This document shows, in pieces, positions 53,526-62,800 of a stretch of DNA of 64,000 bases. The DNA comes from JBBATK01 sp044228285. GTDB taxonomy: Bacteria; Bacteroidota; Ignavibacteria; Kapaibacteriales; NICIL-2. The notes under the pieces are model-generated. The model had not been told where the DNA came from, ran no database searches, and saw nothing but the letters and a program-made list of their open reading frames with translations. The translations under genes and the position numbers were made by a program. The stretch is from contig JBGAVD010000001.1 in the NCBI GenBank assembly GCA_044228285.1, forward strand, positions 744,001 to 808,000, read 5' to 3'. Numbering within the stretch: position 1 is the stretch's first letter; each line of letters starts with the position of its first letter.

Positions 53526-55469
53526 ATGCACATGCAGAGTCCAGACCATATACAATCTGATCAGGGTATGACACCTACCTCAAAATTGTGGTCACTCAGT
53601 GTTCGCCTGGCTTTCATCCTGGCTCTTGGACTCGTGATCGGACTGGTGCTTTGGCCCAGGCTCAGCTTGCCCTATGAGAATCCCTATCATATTGTGTCGT
53701 TCATGACAGACGCACAATACAACCCAAGCAACAATACCCTGCGATTTCTGCTACTGTTACTTTGTCCAACGATACTACTCCTTCTTAGCTATCGTTTTAA
53801 CCTTGTCTCTATTCGATCTCAGTTGCAGGACTCAGCTGCTCGGATGCTCCATCGAGCTACGGACCTCGATGACTCAAGATCGCTTAGGGCAGAGGATACG
53901 ATTGCAGATCCAAAACACTACATCAGGAGCAAGTGGGAACTGCTCATATGGATGATCGCTGCTGGTGTTTGTGCTTTAGCTATGCCAACGTACTTAGCGT
54001 GGGGACCTTTTGACAGTTACCACGAAGGTGAATCGATGGGGGTGGCAGTCTCGTATGAGCAGGGACAAGTGCCGTACAGGGATTTTAGTATGATACACGG
54101 GATCTTTCAAGATCCATTGCGTTCCGTGGTTGCCTTCGAGCTTTTTGGACGTTCCATTGGGTCGGTGCGCAGCTTTGAGTCGATGCTAAAAGTCCTCTGC
54201 TGGTCTGTACTCCTACTGTGGTGCATTCGACTCTTTCGCTATCACCGCTTGTTGAGCCTCGGCACCTTTGTCTTCCTCGGCACCCTCTGTATGAACGGTG
54301 GGATGACACTCATGCAGCGCGACATTCTCCTCTTCGTTGTTGGCATAGCAGTGATCAGTATGCACGAGGAGCTGCAAAAGGCGGAGTCTATACGGTCTTT
54401 GCGCAAGATGCTATTGTTGATGGCACTAGCTGCTTGCTTAACCTTCGCAGCTTTTGCCTATTCCATAGACAGGGCAGTGTACCTAGTAGTCACGAGCATG
54501 GTCTTTTTGCCTCTCTTTATCTACCGAATGAAGAGTGGACAACGTCTCAAAGCTCTTTCCACGGTGATTGCATCTTCACTCATTGGCTTGAGCATTACTA
54601 TACTGAGTATGAAGGGCGGATTCCCTGAATTCATAGAGTTTTGCTTTGTGCAAATGCCAAAGTATAAGGACTTGCTTGATGGTTTTATCTATCCCATCTT
54701 CTCACCACGGTTCCTCATTTTCATCATCCTCTGCGCTGCTTTGGTCTTTGCGCTAGTAGCAAGCTTTGTGCGTTTGTTGTCGGCTATGACATTCAAGCAG
54801 GCGACGAGGGCGTTTCTTGAGCGATATAGTTTGCATTTCTACATGGTACTTTTAGCGCTCTTGCTCTATAGAAATGTGATAGGACGCCCAGACGTCACAC
54901 ATCTCGAATACAGCATTTATCCGCTTCTCATGGCGGTAGCACTGTTTGGACAAACTGTGTTCCTACGTCTGGTTCACAGGCTACAATTTCCGCAGCTCAG
55001 AGCTGCTACGCTAATGATGGTGGTCCTAACAATCTGTTGTGTGTTCGTCTGTGTTCGATATGACGTGTACTACTCGAACTTCCCTTTGAGTACGCCAGAC
55101 TCCGTTTTTACACCGGAATCGCATCGAAAGACCACAGAGTGGTTGAAGGCAAACATGAAGGAGGATGAGCAGTTCATGACCTTCACCTCTGAAGAGATTT
55201 GGTTCTACTATCTCAACAAACCATGTCCGCTTCGATTTGGCATGATAACCATCGCCATGCCTGACTTTTTCTGTGATGAGGTCCTACGGGAGTGGCCAAA
55301 GAAGAGAATTCGTTATGTGTTGTACCGGAGCTGGCATTGGGCGAATCTCATTGAAGGACATCCTATCAATGAGTCGATGCCACGTCTGGATGCCTATATT
55401 CGCGCACATTATCATCCATGCAAGACCATTGGCGGTCAAGAGCTGTGGGAGTGGAATACGCCAATGTAG
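53526..55469 (+). CDS. Large membrane protein, probable GT-C (GT39/83-like) glycosyltransferase
   Basis: A 647-residue protein with about ten to twelve hydrophobic segments: one near 25-45 (SVRLAFILALGLVIGLVLWP), one near 75-90, one near 140-155 and many from 215 to 520. A large extracytoplasmic loop between helices begins FDSYHEGESMGVAVSYEQGQ (about 163-182) and contains DFSMIHGIFQDP; acidic residues in the first such loop are the catalytic sites in GT-C enzymes. A soluble C-terminal part (about 520-647) ends QELWEWNTPM. The substrate would be a polyprenyl-phosphate sugar acting outside the membrane. The family assignment rests on topology only. Confidence 0.6.
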   Translation: MHMQSPDHIQSDQGMTPTSKLWSLSVRLAFILALGLVIGLVLWPRLSLPYENPYHIVSFMTDAQYNPSNNTLRFLLLLLCPTILLLLSYRFNLVSIRSQLQDSAARMLHRATDLDDSRSLRAEDTIADPKHYIRSKWELLIWMIAAGVCALAMPTYLAWGPFDSYHEGESMGVAVSYEQGQVPYRDFSMIHGIFQDPLRSVVAFELFGRSIGSVRSFESMLKVLCWSVLLLWCIRLFRYHRLLSLGTFVFLGTLCMNGGMTLMQRDILLFVVGIAVISMHEELQKAESIRSLRKMLLLMALAACLTFAAFAYSIDRAVYLVVTSMVFLPLFIYRMKSGQRLKALSTVIASSLIGLSITILSMKGGFPEFIEFCFVQMPKYKDLLDGFIYPIFSPRFLIFIILCAALVFALVASFVRLLSAMTFKQATRAFLERYSLHFYMVLLALLLYRNVIGRPDVTHLEYSIYPLLMAVALFGQTVFLRLVHRLQFPQLRAATLMMVVLTICCVFVCVRYDVYYSNFPLSTPDSVFTPESHRKTTEWLKANMKEDEQFMTFTSEEIWFYYLNKPCPLRFGMITIAMPDFFCDEVLREWPKKRIRYVLYRSWHWANLIEGHPINESMPRLDAYIRAHYHPCKTIGGQELWEWNTPM

Positions 55470-55744
55470 AGGTGCAGGTCATCGCAGTCTCAACGCGCAT
55501 GATAATCGATGATCACTCCGTATCTAAGTAGTTGAAAGTGCAGAGGGTTTCATATATCGGCGTTGTCCGATGTTGAGACGCTAACTGTAACGTGTAAGCA
55601 CAGATAGATAGTATCTTACTATGTCCGGTATGCAGCCTCTTTTTACACATCCAGATCTCCATCTTGCTGCGTGAGCATCTTCCCCGTAATTTGCGGAATG
55701 CACTCGTGCAACTCCTTCACTCTCGTACTTTCTAGCGAAGCTAT

Positions 55745-57571
55745 ATGAAATCCTCTCCATTTCGATTTGTACACGCCCTCTTGAGTTTTTGTGTGTTGAT
55801 TGCTGTAACATTCACGGCACATGCACAGGACGACACGCTTAGCGCTCGTCTCAAGAGACATATCCAGTATCTAGCCTCGGAGCAGTTGGCTGGACGCTAT
55901 CCTGGTTCGGAAGGGAACAAGATGGCTGTGGACTACATTGCAAAGACCTTTCAATCCTACGGTTTGAAGCCCGTTGGTTCGAGCTATACGCAAGACTTCA
56001 AGGTTCCCACGGGTGTAAGCCTCGTTGGTGATAACTCTGCGAGCTTTGATGTGGTGATCCCAAAACCCTATGTACCAATGGATCAGATCAAGCCGATTCG
56101 TATTGGTTGGAAGACTGGTGTCGATTATACACCCCTTGGTTTTAGTGAGTCGAAGTCGGTAAGTGGTTCCATGGTGTTCTGTGGTTTTGGTATCAGCGAC
56201 AAAACGAAGAATTACGATGATTTTGCTAACGTCGATGTGAAAGGGAAGATTGCCATCATGTTGACTGGCGATCCAAATGGTCCTCTGGCTCATACCAAGG
56301 TTAAGCTCGATGCATCCGTTCGCACAAGAGCGATTAATGCTCGAGAGCACGGTGCGATTGCTGCTGTGTTCGTGCATTTACAAGGTGACTCAGCGGAAGT
56401 GCTGTTTCCGCTGCAATTCAACTCAGCAGCCAACACAGCAGGTATTGTAGTGATCCATGCAAAGCGTTCAAGTTTGGCGAAGCTCTTTCCGAAGGATCAG
56501 ACCTTGTTAGACAAAGAGCAGGCGATCATCAAGACAAAACTCCCTCAGAGCTTTGAGATACCAACGACAAAGATGAATATCTCAGTGGGCTTGAATGTAG
56601 AAGAAACAACCATCTCCAATGTGGTTGCCATGGTTCCTGGCACCGGAACCTCTGATGAAGTTATGGTGGTTGGCGCTCACTTAGATCACCTTGGCTATGG
56701 CGATGAGAATTCACTGTATGCTGGGACTGATAAGAAGATCCACTATGGAGCTGATGACAATGCATCAGGTACTGCAGGGATTCTAGAGCTCGCAGACAAG
56801 ATTGCTCGCAATCCACTCACACGTACTGTTGTGTTTATCGCCTTTAATGCAGAAGAACGTGGTCTACTTGGTTCTGTGCACTATACACGCAATCCTTTGG
56901 TTGCTTTGGAGAAGACCACATTCATGATGAATCTTGACATGATTGGTCGTTTGAAAGACAACAAAGTCAACATACAAGGCGTTGGCTCTTCATCGAAGTG
57001 GAAGCCATTACTTGACAGTGTTAACAAGAACTACCAATTCACGATAAGTACAACTGATGATGGATTTGGTCCAAGTGATCACTCGTCATTTTACGCGAAG
57101 GAGTGTCCTGTACTCTTCCTCTTTACCGGCCTGCACACCGACTATCATCGTCCAACAGATACCCCGGACAAGATCAACTATCCAGGCGAGGCGAAGGTTG
57201 TCAACTTTAGCGAAGCTCTACTGCGAGAAATTGGCTCATGGACAGAGAAACCGGATTTCATAAAAGTAAAAGTGCAGCAGTCTGCTTCAGCCAGCTTTAA
57301 TGTGGTCTTTGGTGTCATCCCTGACTATAGCGATCACCCAAAAGGATTGCACATTACAGGCGTACGTGAAGGTGCTCCTGCTGAAAAGGGCGGCTTAAAA
57401 GCTGACGACATTATTATTAAGTTCGACGCAACACCAGTAAAAAATATCTACGACTTGACCTATGCTTTGGGTCAACACAAGCCTGGTGACATTGTGAAAG
57501 TAACGGTGCTCCGCGGACCGAAAGAAGACAAAGAAGTTGTGCTTCCTGTTACTCTCGAAGCTCGAAAGTAG
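55745..57571 (+). CDS. Exported M28 aminopeptidase with PA and PDZ domains
   Basis: A 608-residue zinc peptidase. The signal peptide ends near AHAQ (residue 28). A protease-associated (PA) insert covers about 110-260 (VKGKIAIMLTGDPNG). The M28 catalytic core holds all metal ligands: VGAHLDHLGYGDENSLYAGT (about 310-329), IHYGADDNASGTAGILELAD, FIAFNAEERGLLGSVHYT, MMNLDMIGRLKDN and GLHTDYHRPTDTPDKINYPG near 460. A PDZ domain follows (about 520-600, LHITGVREGAPAEKGGLKAD). It should release N-terminal residues from peptides in the periplasm or outside. The same M28-PA-PDZ order is common in the FCB group. No T9SS sorting domain is present. Confidence 0.9.
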   Translation: MKSSPFRFVHALLSFCVLIAVTFTAHAQDDTLSARLKRHIQYLASEQLAGRYPGSEGNKMAVDYIAKTFQSYGLKPVGSSYTQDFKVPTGVSLVGDNSASFDVVIPKPYVPMDQIKPIRIGWKTGVDYTPLGFSESKSVSGSMVFCGFGISDKTKNYDDFANVDVKGKIAIMLTGDPNGPLAHTKVKLDASVRTRAINAREHGAIAAVFVHLQGDSAEVLFPLQFNSAANTAGIVVIHAKRSSLAKLFPKDQTLLDKEQAIIKTKLPQSFEIPTTKMNISVGLNVEETTISNVVAMVPGTGTSDEVMVVGAHLDHLGYGDENSLYAGTDKKIHYGADDNASGTAGILELADKIARNPLTRTVVFIAFNAEERGLLGSVHYTRNPLVALEKTTFMMNLDMIGRLKDNKVNIQGVGSSSKWKPLLDSVNKNYQFTISTTDDGFGPSDHSSFYAKECPVLFLFTGLHTDYHRPTDTPDKINYPGEAKVVNFSEALLREIGSWTEKPDFIKVKVQQSASASFNVVFGVIPDYSDHPKGLHITGVREGAPAEKGGLKADDIIIKFDATPVKNIYDLTYALGQHKPGDIVKVTVLRGPKEDKEVVLPVTLEARK

Positions 57572-57773
57572 GGAAGAGGGCGGAGCAGAAAGATGAATTA
57601 GAGGAGTTCTATACTTCCCACGGGGGTGATCTTACCATGTTCTGCAATTTGTGTGCGTTGTTCGCACTGCATTGCTAGGGCATGATGCGAGCGTAACCGA
57701 GTGTGATCAGGTCGCGTGACTACAGTGTCAAGGACGACAGCACAAACACAAACTTCATTGATTTACCATAGCT

Positions 57774-58514
57774 TTAGCTGAGTAGTGCTCGCACACGATC
57801 CGCATCTTCGGGAGTGTCGATAGCAACCAGGTCATGTGTTGTGGGGACGCAGAGATAGCGTGCTCCGTCTGCTAACAGTCGTAGTTGTTCCAGGCTCTCA
57901 GCTAGCTCTAAGGCCGCTGGTGGCAGACTGATAAAGCGTTGTAGAGCTGCCGCTCGGTAGGCATAGATTCCAATGTGCTTCCAGAATGCAAAGTGTTGAA
58001 GACGGTCCGCAGGAGCAACTCCTCGAAGATGAGGGATGACCGAGCGCGAAAAGTAAAGCGCCGTCATATCTGAGCGAAGGGCAACTTTGCAGATAGTTGG
58101 ATTGTCGAGTTCTTCCAAGCTTGTTAGTGCACGTATAGGCGTTGCGACATCTGCATCAGAAGACCGAAGAGCTCTCACCAAATTATCTAAAAGCTCACTT
58201 TGTAAAAGCGGTTCATCTCCCTGAACGTTAAGGACGATATCAGAGCTCAGCTTGAGGCTGGCTGCAGCTGCTGCAACGCGATCAGTGCCTGAAGGGAGAT
58301 CTGCAGACGTCATGATGCAACGAGCACCAATGCGATCACATTCTGCAGAGATACGGTCATCGTCGGTGCTTACAAAAACCTCATCGATCTCGCGCGCGCC
58401 ACAGGCCGCCCTCCACACTCGCTCTAACATTGTTTGTCCGCACAAGTCTACAAGCGGCTTGGCTGGAAAGCGCGTAGAAGCATAGCGTGCAGGAATGATC
58501 GCAATGACGCTCAT
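57774..58514 (-). CDS. kdsB: 3-deoxy-manno-octulosonate cytidylyltransferase
   Basis: A 246-residue CMP-KDO synthetase, activating KDO with CTP for LPS inner-core assembly. The N-terminal motif is AIIPARYASTRFPAKPLVDL (about 5-24). VFVSTDDDRISAECDRIGAR (about 48-67), TSADLPSGTDRVAAAA, VLNVQGDEPLL (about 93-103) and HIGIYAYRAAALQRFISLPP (about 184-203) are all family motifs; Asp99 and the terminal-domain Asp residues bind magnesium. Length and motif order are complete. It starts three bases after the gcvT stop, so the two are co-transcribed. Together with the GT9 enzyme it shows that this organism makes LPS. Confidence 0.95.
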   Translation of the reverse strand: MSVIAIIPARYASTRFPAKPLVDLCGQTMLERVWRAACGAREIDEVFVSTDDDRISAECDRIGARCIMTSADLPSGTDRVAAAAASLKLSSDIVLNVQGDEPLLQSELLDNLVRALRSSDADVATPIRALTSLEELDNPTICKVALRSDMTALYFSRSVIPHLRGVAPADRLQHFAFWKHIGIYAYRAAALQRFISLPPAALELAESLEQLRLLADGARYLCVPTTHDLVAIDTPEDADRVRALLS

Positions 58515-58517
58515 CGA

Positions 58518-59612
58518 CTAGGCGAGGAATGGCATTTTTGTTACTTCAGCAGGGAAGGTCTTTCCACGAGCGGCGATATCGACCATTGTTCCTGGGGTAG
58601 CCAAGTCAACTGTGACATAACCCATCGCAATTGCTTGATTCAAGCTTGGCGCGATGTTCCCACTGGTGACCACGCCGACTTTTACACCATTGTGCATGAT
58701 GTCATAGCCATGGCGTGCGATGAACTTGTCAACTTTAACCGTCAGACCAACAAGTTTGCGACTGACACCCTTGGCTTTGACTTCGTTCAGCACATCACTA
58801 CCATTGAAGCTACCCTTTGCCAACTTGGTAATCCAACCTAGACCAGCTTCGAGAGGATTGGTTGTGTCATCGATATCATTGCCGTACAAACAGTAGCCTT
58901 TCTCCAATCGCAGAGTATCGCGAGCACCCAATCCTACCGCTTCGATACCAAACTCTTCGCCAGCGTTGAAGATGGCATTCCAAACATTTGTGCAGACTGA
59001 GGAATCGCCGCGGAAGTACAATTCCATACCGATTTCACCAGTGTATCCAGTTCTTGAGAGAATAGCATCCACACCCGCTATTGTGCCCATTTTAAAACCA
59101 TAGTAGGGTATGTCGTCGAGCGTGGTATCCGTGAGCTTTTGCAAGGTCTTAAGAGATTGCGGACCTTGAACAGCCAAGAGGTTTATCTCAGCGCTATCAT
59201 TGCGTAGCTGGAGCTTTTCAAAACCAGCGGCATTTTCTGTAGCCCAAGCCCAGTCCTTGGCTAAACATGCACCATTGACAACCATCATGTAGTGGTTCTC
59301 AGCAAGCATGTAGACGAGCAGATCATCGACGATACCACCGTCTGGACGACACATCGCCGAATACTGAGCCTTGCCTGGAACTAGCTTGGAAACGTCATTA
59401 ACTGTCAATTTTTGCAAGAATGCGAGAGAATCTTCTCCTTGTACATCGAATTCACCCATGTGAGTAACATCAAACACTCCAACCGCTGTACGCACCACCT
59501 CGTGCTCGTGCATAATACCTTTGGGGTACTGAATGGGCATCTCGAAACCTGCGAATTCAACCATTTTTGCAAAACTGTTGATGTGCTGCGAGTAAAAGTT
59601 TGTGCGTTCCAA
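58518..59612 (-). CDS. gcvT: Aminomethyltransferase (glycine cleavage T protein)
   Basis: The open frame extends to 59798, but the first 62 codons are not GcvT-like. TTG 59612 (LERTNFYSQHINSFAKMVEF) matches the usual family start and gives 364 residues, the normal length. Motifs include AGFEMPIQYPKGIMHEHEVV, VFDVTHMGEFDVQGEDSLAF and LSRTGYTGEIGMELYF, and a typical beta-barrel end (VTVDLATPGTMVDIAARGKT). It transfers the methylene group from the aminomethyl-H protein to tetrahydrofolate. Other glycine-cleavage genes are not in the window. It shares a transcript with kdsB. No ribosome-binding site supports any start; ATG 59744 is also in frame. Confidence 0.9.
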   Translation of the reverse strand: MERTNFYSQHINSFAKMVEFAGFEMPIQYPKGIMHEHEVVRTAVGVFDVTHMGEFDVQGEDSLAFLQKLTVNDVSKLVPGKAQYSAMCRPDGGIVDDLLVYMLAENHYMMVVNGACLAKDWAWATENAAGFEKLQLRNDSAEINLLAVQGPQSLKTLQKLTDTTLDDIPYYGFKMGTIAGVDAILSRTGYTGEIGMELYFRGDSSVCTNVWNAIFNAGEEFGIEAVGLGARDTLRLEKGYCLYGNDIDDTTNPLEAGLGWITKLAKGSFNGSDVLNEVKAKGVSRKLVGLTVKVDKFIARHGYDIMHNGVKVGVVTSGNIAPSLNQAIAMGYVTVDLATPGTMVDIAARGKTFPAEVTKMPFLA

Positions 59613-59772
59613 GGTAGTATGTGTCGAAAGTGATTGATGATAAACAGAGCCACAAATATAGAGCTTGACGCGTGAAGTAGAACGGTGTACAAGCTCTGGA
59701 GCGAGGAAAAAAGCGTGGTGAAAAAGGTTTGCGGTGGATGGCATCTCGACTATCTTTGTTCCAACGGCATTG

Positions 59773-59851
59773 AGCCTGCCGCAGGCAGGCTTTAGCAAGA
59801 AAAATAGCTGCTAAAAGGCATGGGGTACTGCGATGAAATCCCTCATCGCAG
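59773..59851. other. Two hairpins before the giant protein
   Basis: agcctgcc-gca-ggcaggct (59773-59791) is a perfect 8-bp stem followed by ttt. ctgcgatga-aatccc-tcatcgcag (59828-59851) is a perfect 9-bp stem 23 bases before the GTG at 59875. The first could end gcvT-side or upstream transcription; the second could affect the leader of the giant gene. Confidence 0.4.
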
Positions 59852-59874
59852 AGAATAACGAAGGAGCTGGCTGC

Positions 59875-62800
59875 GTGGAACAAATGATCCATCAGAAGTG
59901 GTTCGGAATCATCAGGCTGCGCACTCTCGTGCTTAGCTTCGTCATTCCTTTCGTTCTCTGCGTCCCTTTGAGAGTTTTATCAGCGGAGACAGATTTTGAC
60001 GACCTCAATTACAGTAAAGGTACGTTCTTTGGTGGTTCAACAAATGACAGCTATCTGCTGCACGTAGCAGTTGACAAAGAGGGGAATGTGTATGGTACCG
60101 GCTTTGGCCGCGACATACCAGCTACAGCGGGGGCCTACCAGACTACAAATCATGGCTTGCATGATGTCGTCGTCTTTAAAATGGATCCTACTCTTACTCG
60201 CTTGATTTGGGCGACGTACATTGGTGGATCGAGCATCGACGGAGCGGGCTCTATTGCGGTCAATGATTCCGGAGAGGTGTTTCTCAGTGGCTACACCTAT
60301 TCAACAGATTTCCCGGTGAGTGTTTCAAGTGATCTCAGCTACACCGCCGGATCATACCCATCCTATTTTGCTCTCAAACTCAGTTCGAATGGCTCGCAGC
60401 TGCTGTACTCTCGAATCTTAGGCCGTGCAGCACCAATAACTCAGCAGACACAATCCGCCTCTAAAGGTGCGCAGTTAGCCATCGACCCGGCTGGATTCTC
60501 TTACGTTCTGGCGTCTACAACGCAGTCAACCTACACTATCACGGCAGACGCAGTCCAACCAAGCATGGCAAGTTCTCGTGATTTGGTGATTACGAAGCTC
60601 GACCCTCAAGGAAACATTGAGTATTCAAGCTTTCTAGGTGGCAATGGAGACGATTTCGCAGGTGAGATCATTTTTGTACAGGGGATGCTGTATTGCACTG
60701 GAGCGACAAGTTCTACAGATATGCCTGGTGCAGGATCGAAGACGCCAAATGGGCAAGATGCCTTTGTCATGCGCATAAGTCCCATACCTGTCTTGACTCC
60801 TCTTGCCACCGTGTTCATTGGAGGTAGCGGAACTGAGCAGGGCATTGCACTGTGCTTTGATCAGCATGCCAGTCGCATATGCATGACAGGATTTACTGCA
60901 TCTAATGACTTCGCATCGACTGCAGCATTTCTCAGTGGCGCAAAGACAGGTGGTTTTGTGGCGGCGTTTGATCGAACCTTAAACAACCAGTACTTCGCCT
61001 CGATTATTGCCCCAACAGTGACACCGACCTCGGTTATCACGCGCAGAACGAATAGTGGGATATTTATTTCTGGCTATGCTCAAGGTCAGGCTCCAGTTAC
61101 CTTCAACGCGTATCAATCTACTTTGAAAGGGGCACAAGACGGAGTCCTCTTCAGCATCGATTCTGCCGGAGGCTTACTGCGCTACGGCACGTACATTGGG
61201 GGTAGCCGCCAAGATTACAGTACTGCCAAGGTGCTGCTTTTTGAAAAGGAGTGTGCGCTTCGAATCATCTTTGGTATCACAACACACTCACAAGATTTTC
61301 CAACAACACGCGATTCGTATCAACCAGACAAACTCAACGGTGAAGATGACCAGCCCGCACTTGTACTCTTCTCGCAGTTGCAAGTAGAGCCAGAAGTGAA
61401 AGTGCTCACAAAAGTGTGTAGCGGGGATGTACGCTTTAGTTTGAAAGTGCCTTGTCCGCCCAATGGTATTTATTGGAACTTTGGCGATGGAGCTGAGACG
61501 GTTGGTGATGGACCCCAAACCCATCACTACACGCACAACGGTACCTTTACTACCACTATCACGCTAATCTATCCAGAGCCTGATACCATGGTGTTGAAGC
61601 GTATTGTTGTGGTGACGGATGTACCAGACAGCGTGCGAACTCAACGTACGTATTATCCCTGCGTTAAAGACACAAACATGCACTTGTTTGCCTATAACTG
61701 TGTACGCTATGAATGGTCACCAGGAGCTGGCTTAAATGACTCAACCTTGCCGAACCCGCTGGTAAAGAAGCCGCGAAATGGAAAGTACGTTGTGCACGGC
61801 TGGGACGCCCGAGGTTGCGAATCGTTTGACACCGTGCAAGTCTATCTGCTGGATTTCAAGGCGAGGGTGGAGAAAGATACGGTTATCTGTCGAGGGGCTT
61901 CGGTGAAACTCCAAGCCTTCGGCGGGTATTCCTATCAATGGTATCCACCGAAGGGTTTAGATAGGACAAACAAGGCGCAGGTTTTAGCCGCGCCGACTGA
62001 GACGACAACATACAATGTGGTTGTTACCGATGGCAGTTGTCCGGATACTGCGCATGTTACCGTGCGTGTCGAACAGCCTCGCGTACTCCGATTCCGTGAC
62101 GCTCCCGTGATTTGTCCTGGAGGCTTTGCCCAACTTCATGTGGAGGTTGAAGGAGACACCGCTGGTTTGAGCTATGAGTGGTCTCCAACTCTTGATTTGG
62201 ATAACCCTCGAATTGCAAGCCCAACAGTGTACCCAACCAAGAACACAACCTATACAGTAAAAGTTAGCACAGCACTGGGATGCATTCGTCGTGATTCCGT
62301 GAAGGTGAGTCTGGCCAATCATGTGATAGCAAAAGTCCGTCCAGACACTTCAGTGTGTTTAGGCAGTGCACTCTTCCTTGATGCTTCAGGTGGATCGGTG
62401 TATCGATGGGAACCTGCAATTGATCTCGACAATCCCGCAAGTCCACGTCCTCGCTGCATACCAAGTGCAGATCGCGAGTACAAAGTGTATGTGATGAGCG
62501 GTGAGTGTATTGATTCGCAGCAAGTGAAAATTACCGTTCACAGCATTCCTCAGATTAAAGCTTCAGGCACGCAGCGTTGCTGCGCTGGCGACCGTATAGA
62601 GCTGCGAGTGGTGTCGCCAGACCCAACGATGAGCTACAGCTGGTTTCCAGCGGGTGCCTTCGAACATCCTCATGATACGCTCGTTTCTGTTCAACCTCAG
62701 AGTGACACAACATATTATGTGGAAGTACGCAGTCCGCAAGGCTGTACCATGCTCGATAGCATTCGTGTGAGAGTAGACAGCACGCTTCTCGTTCAAGCTT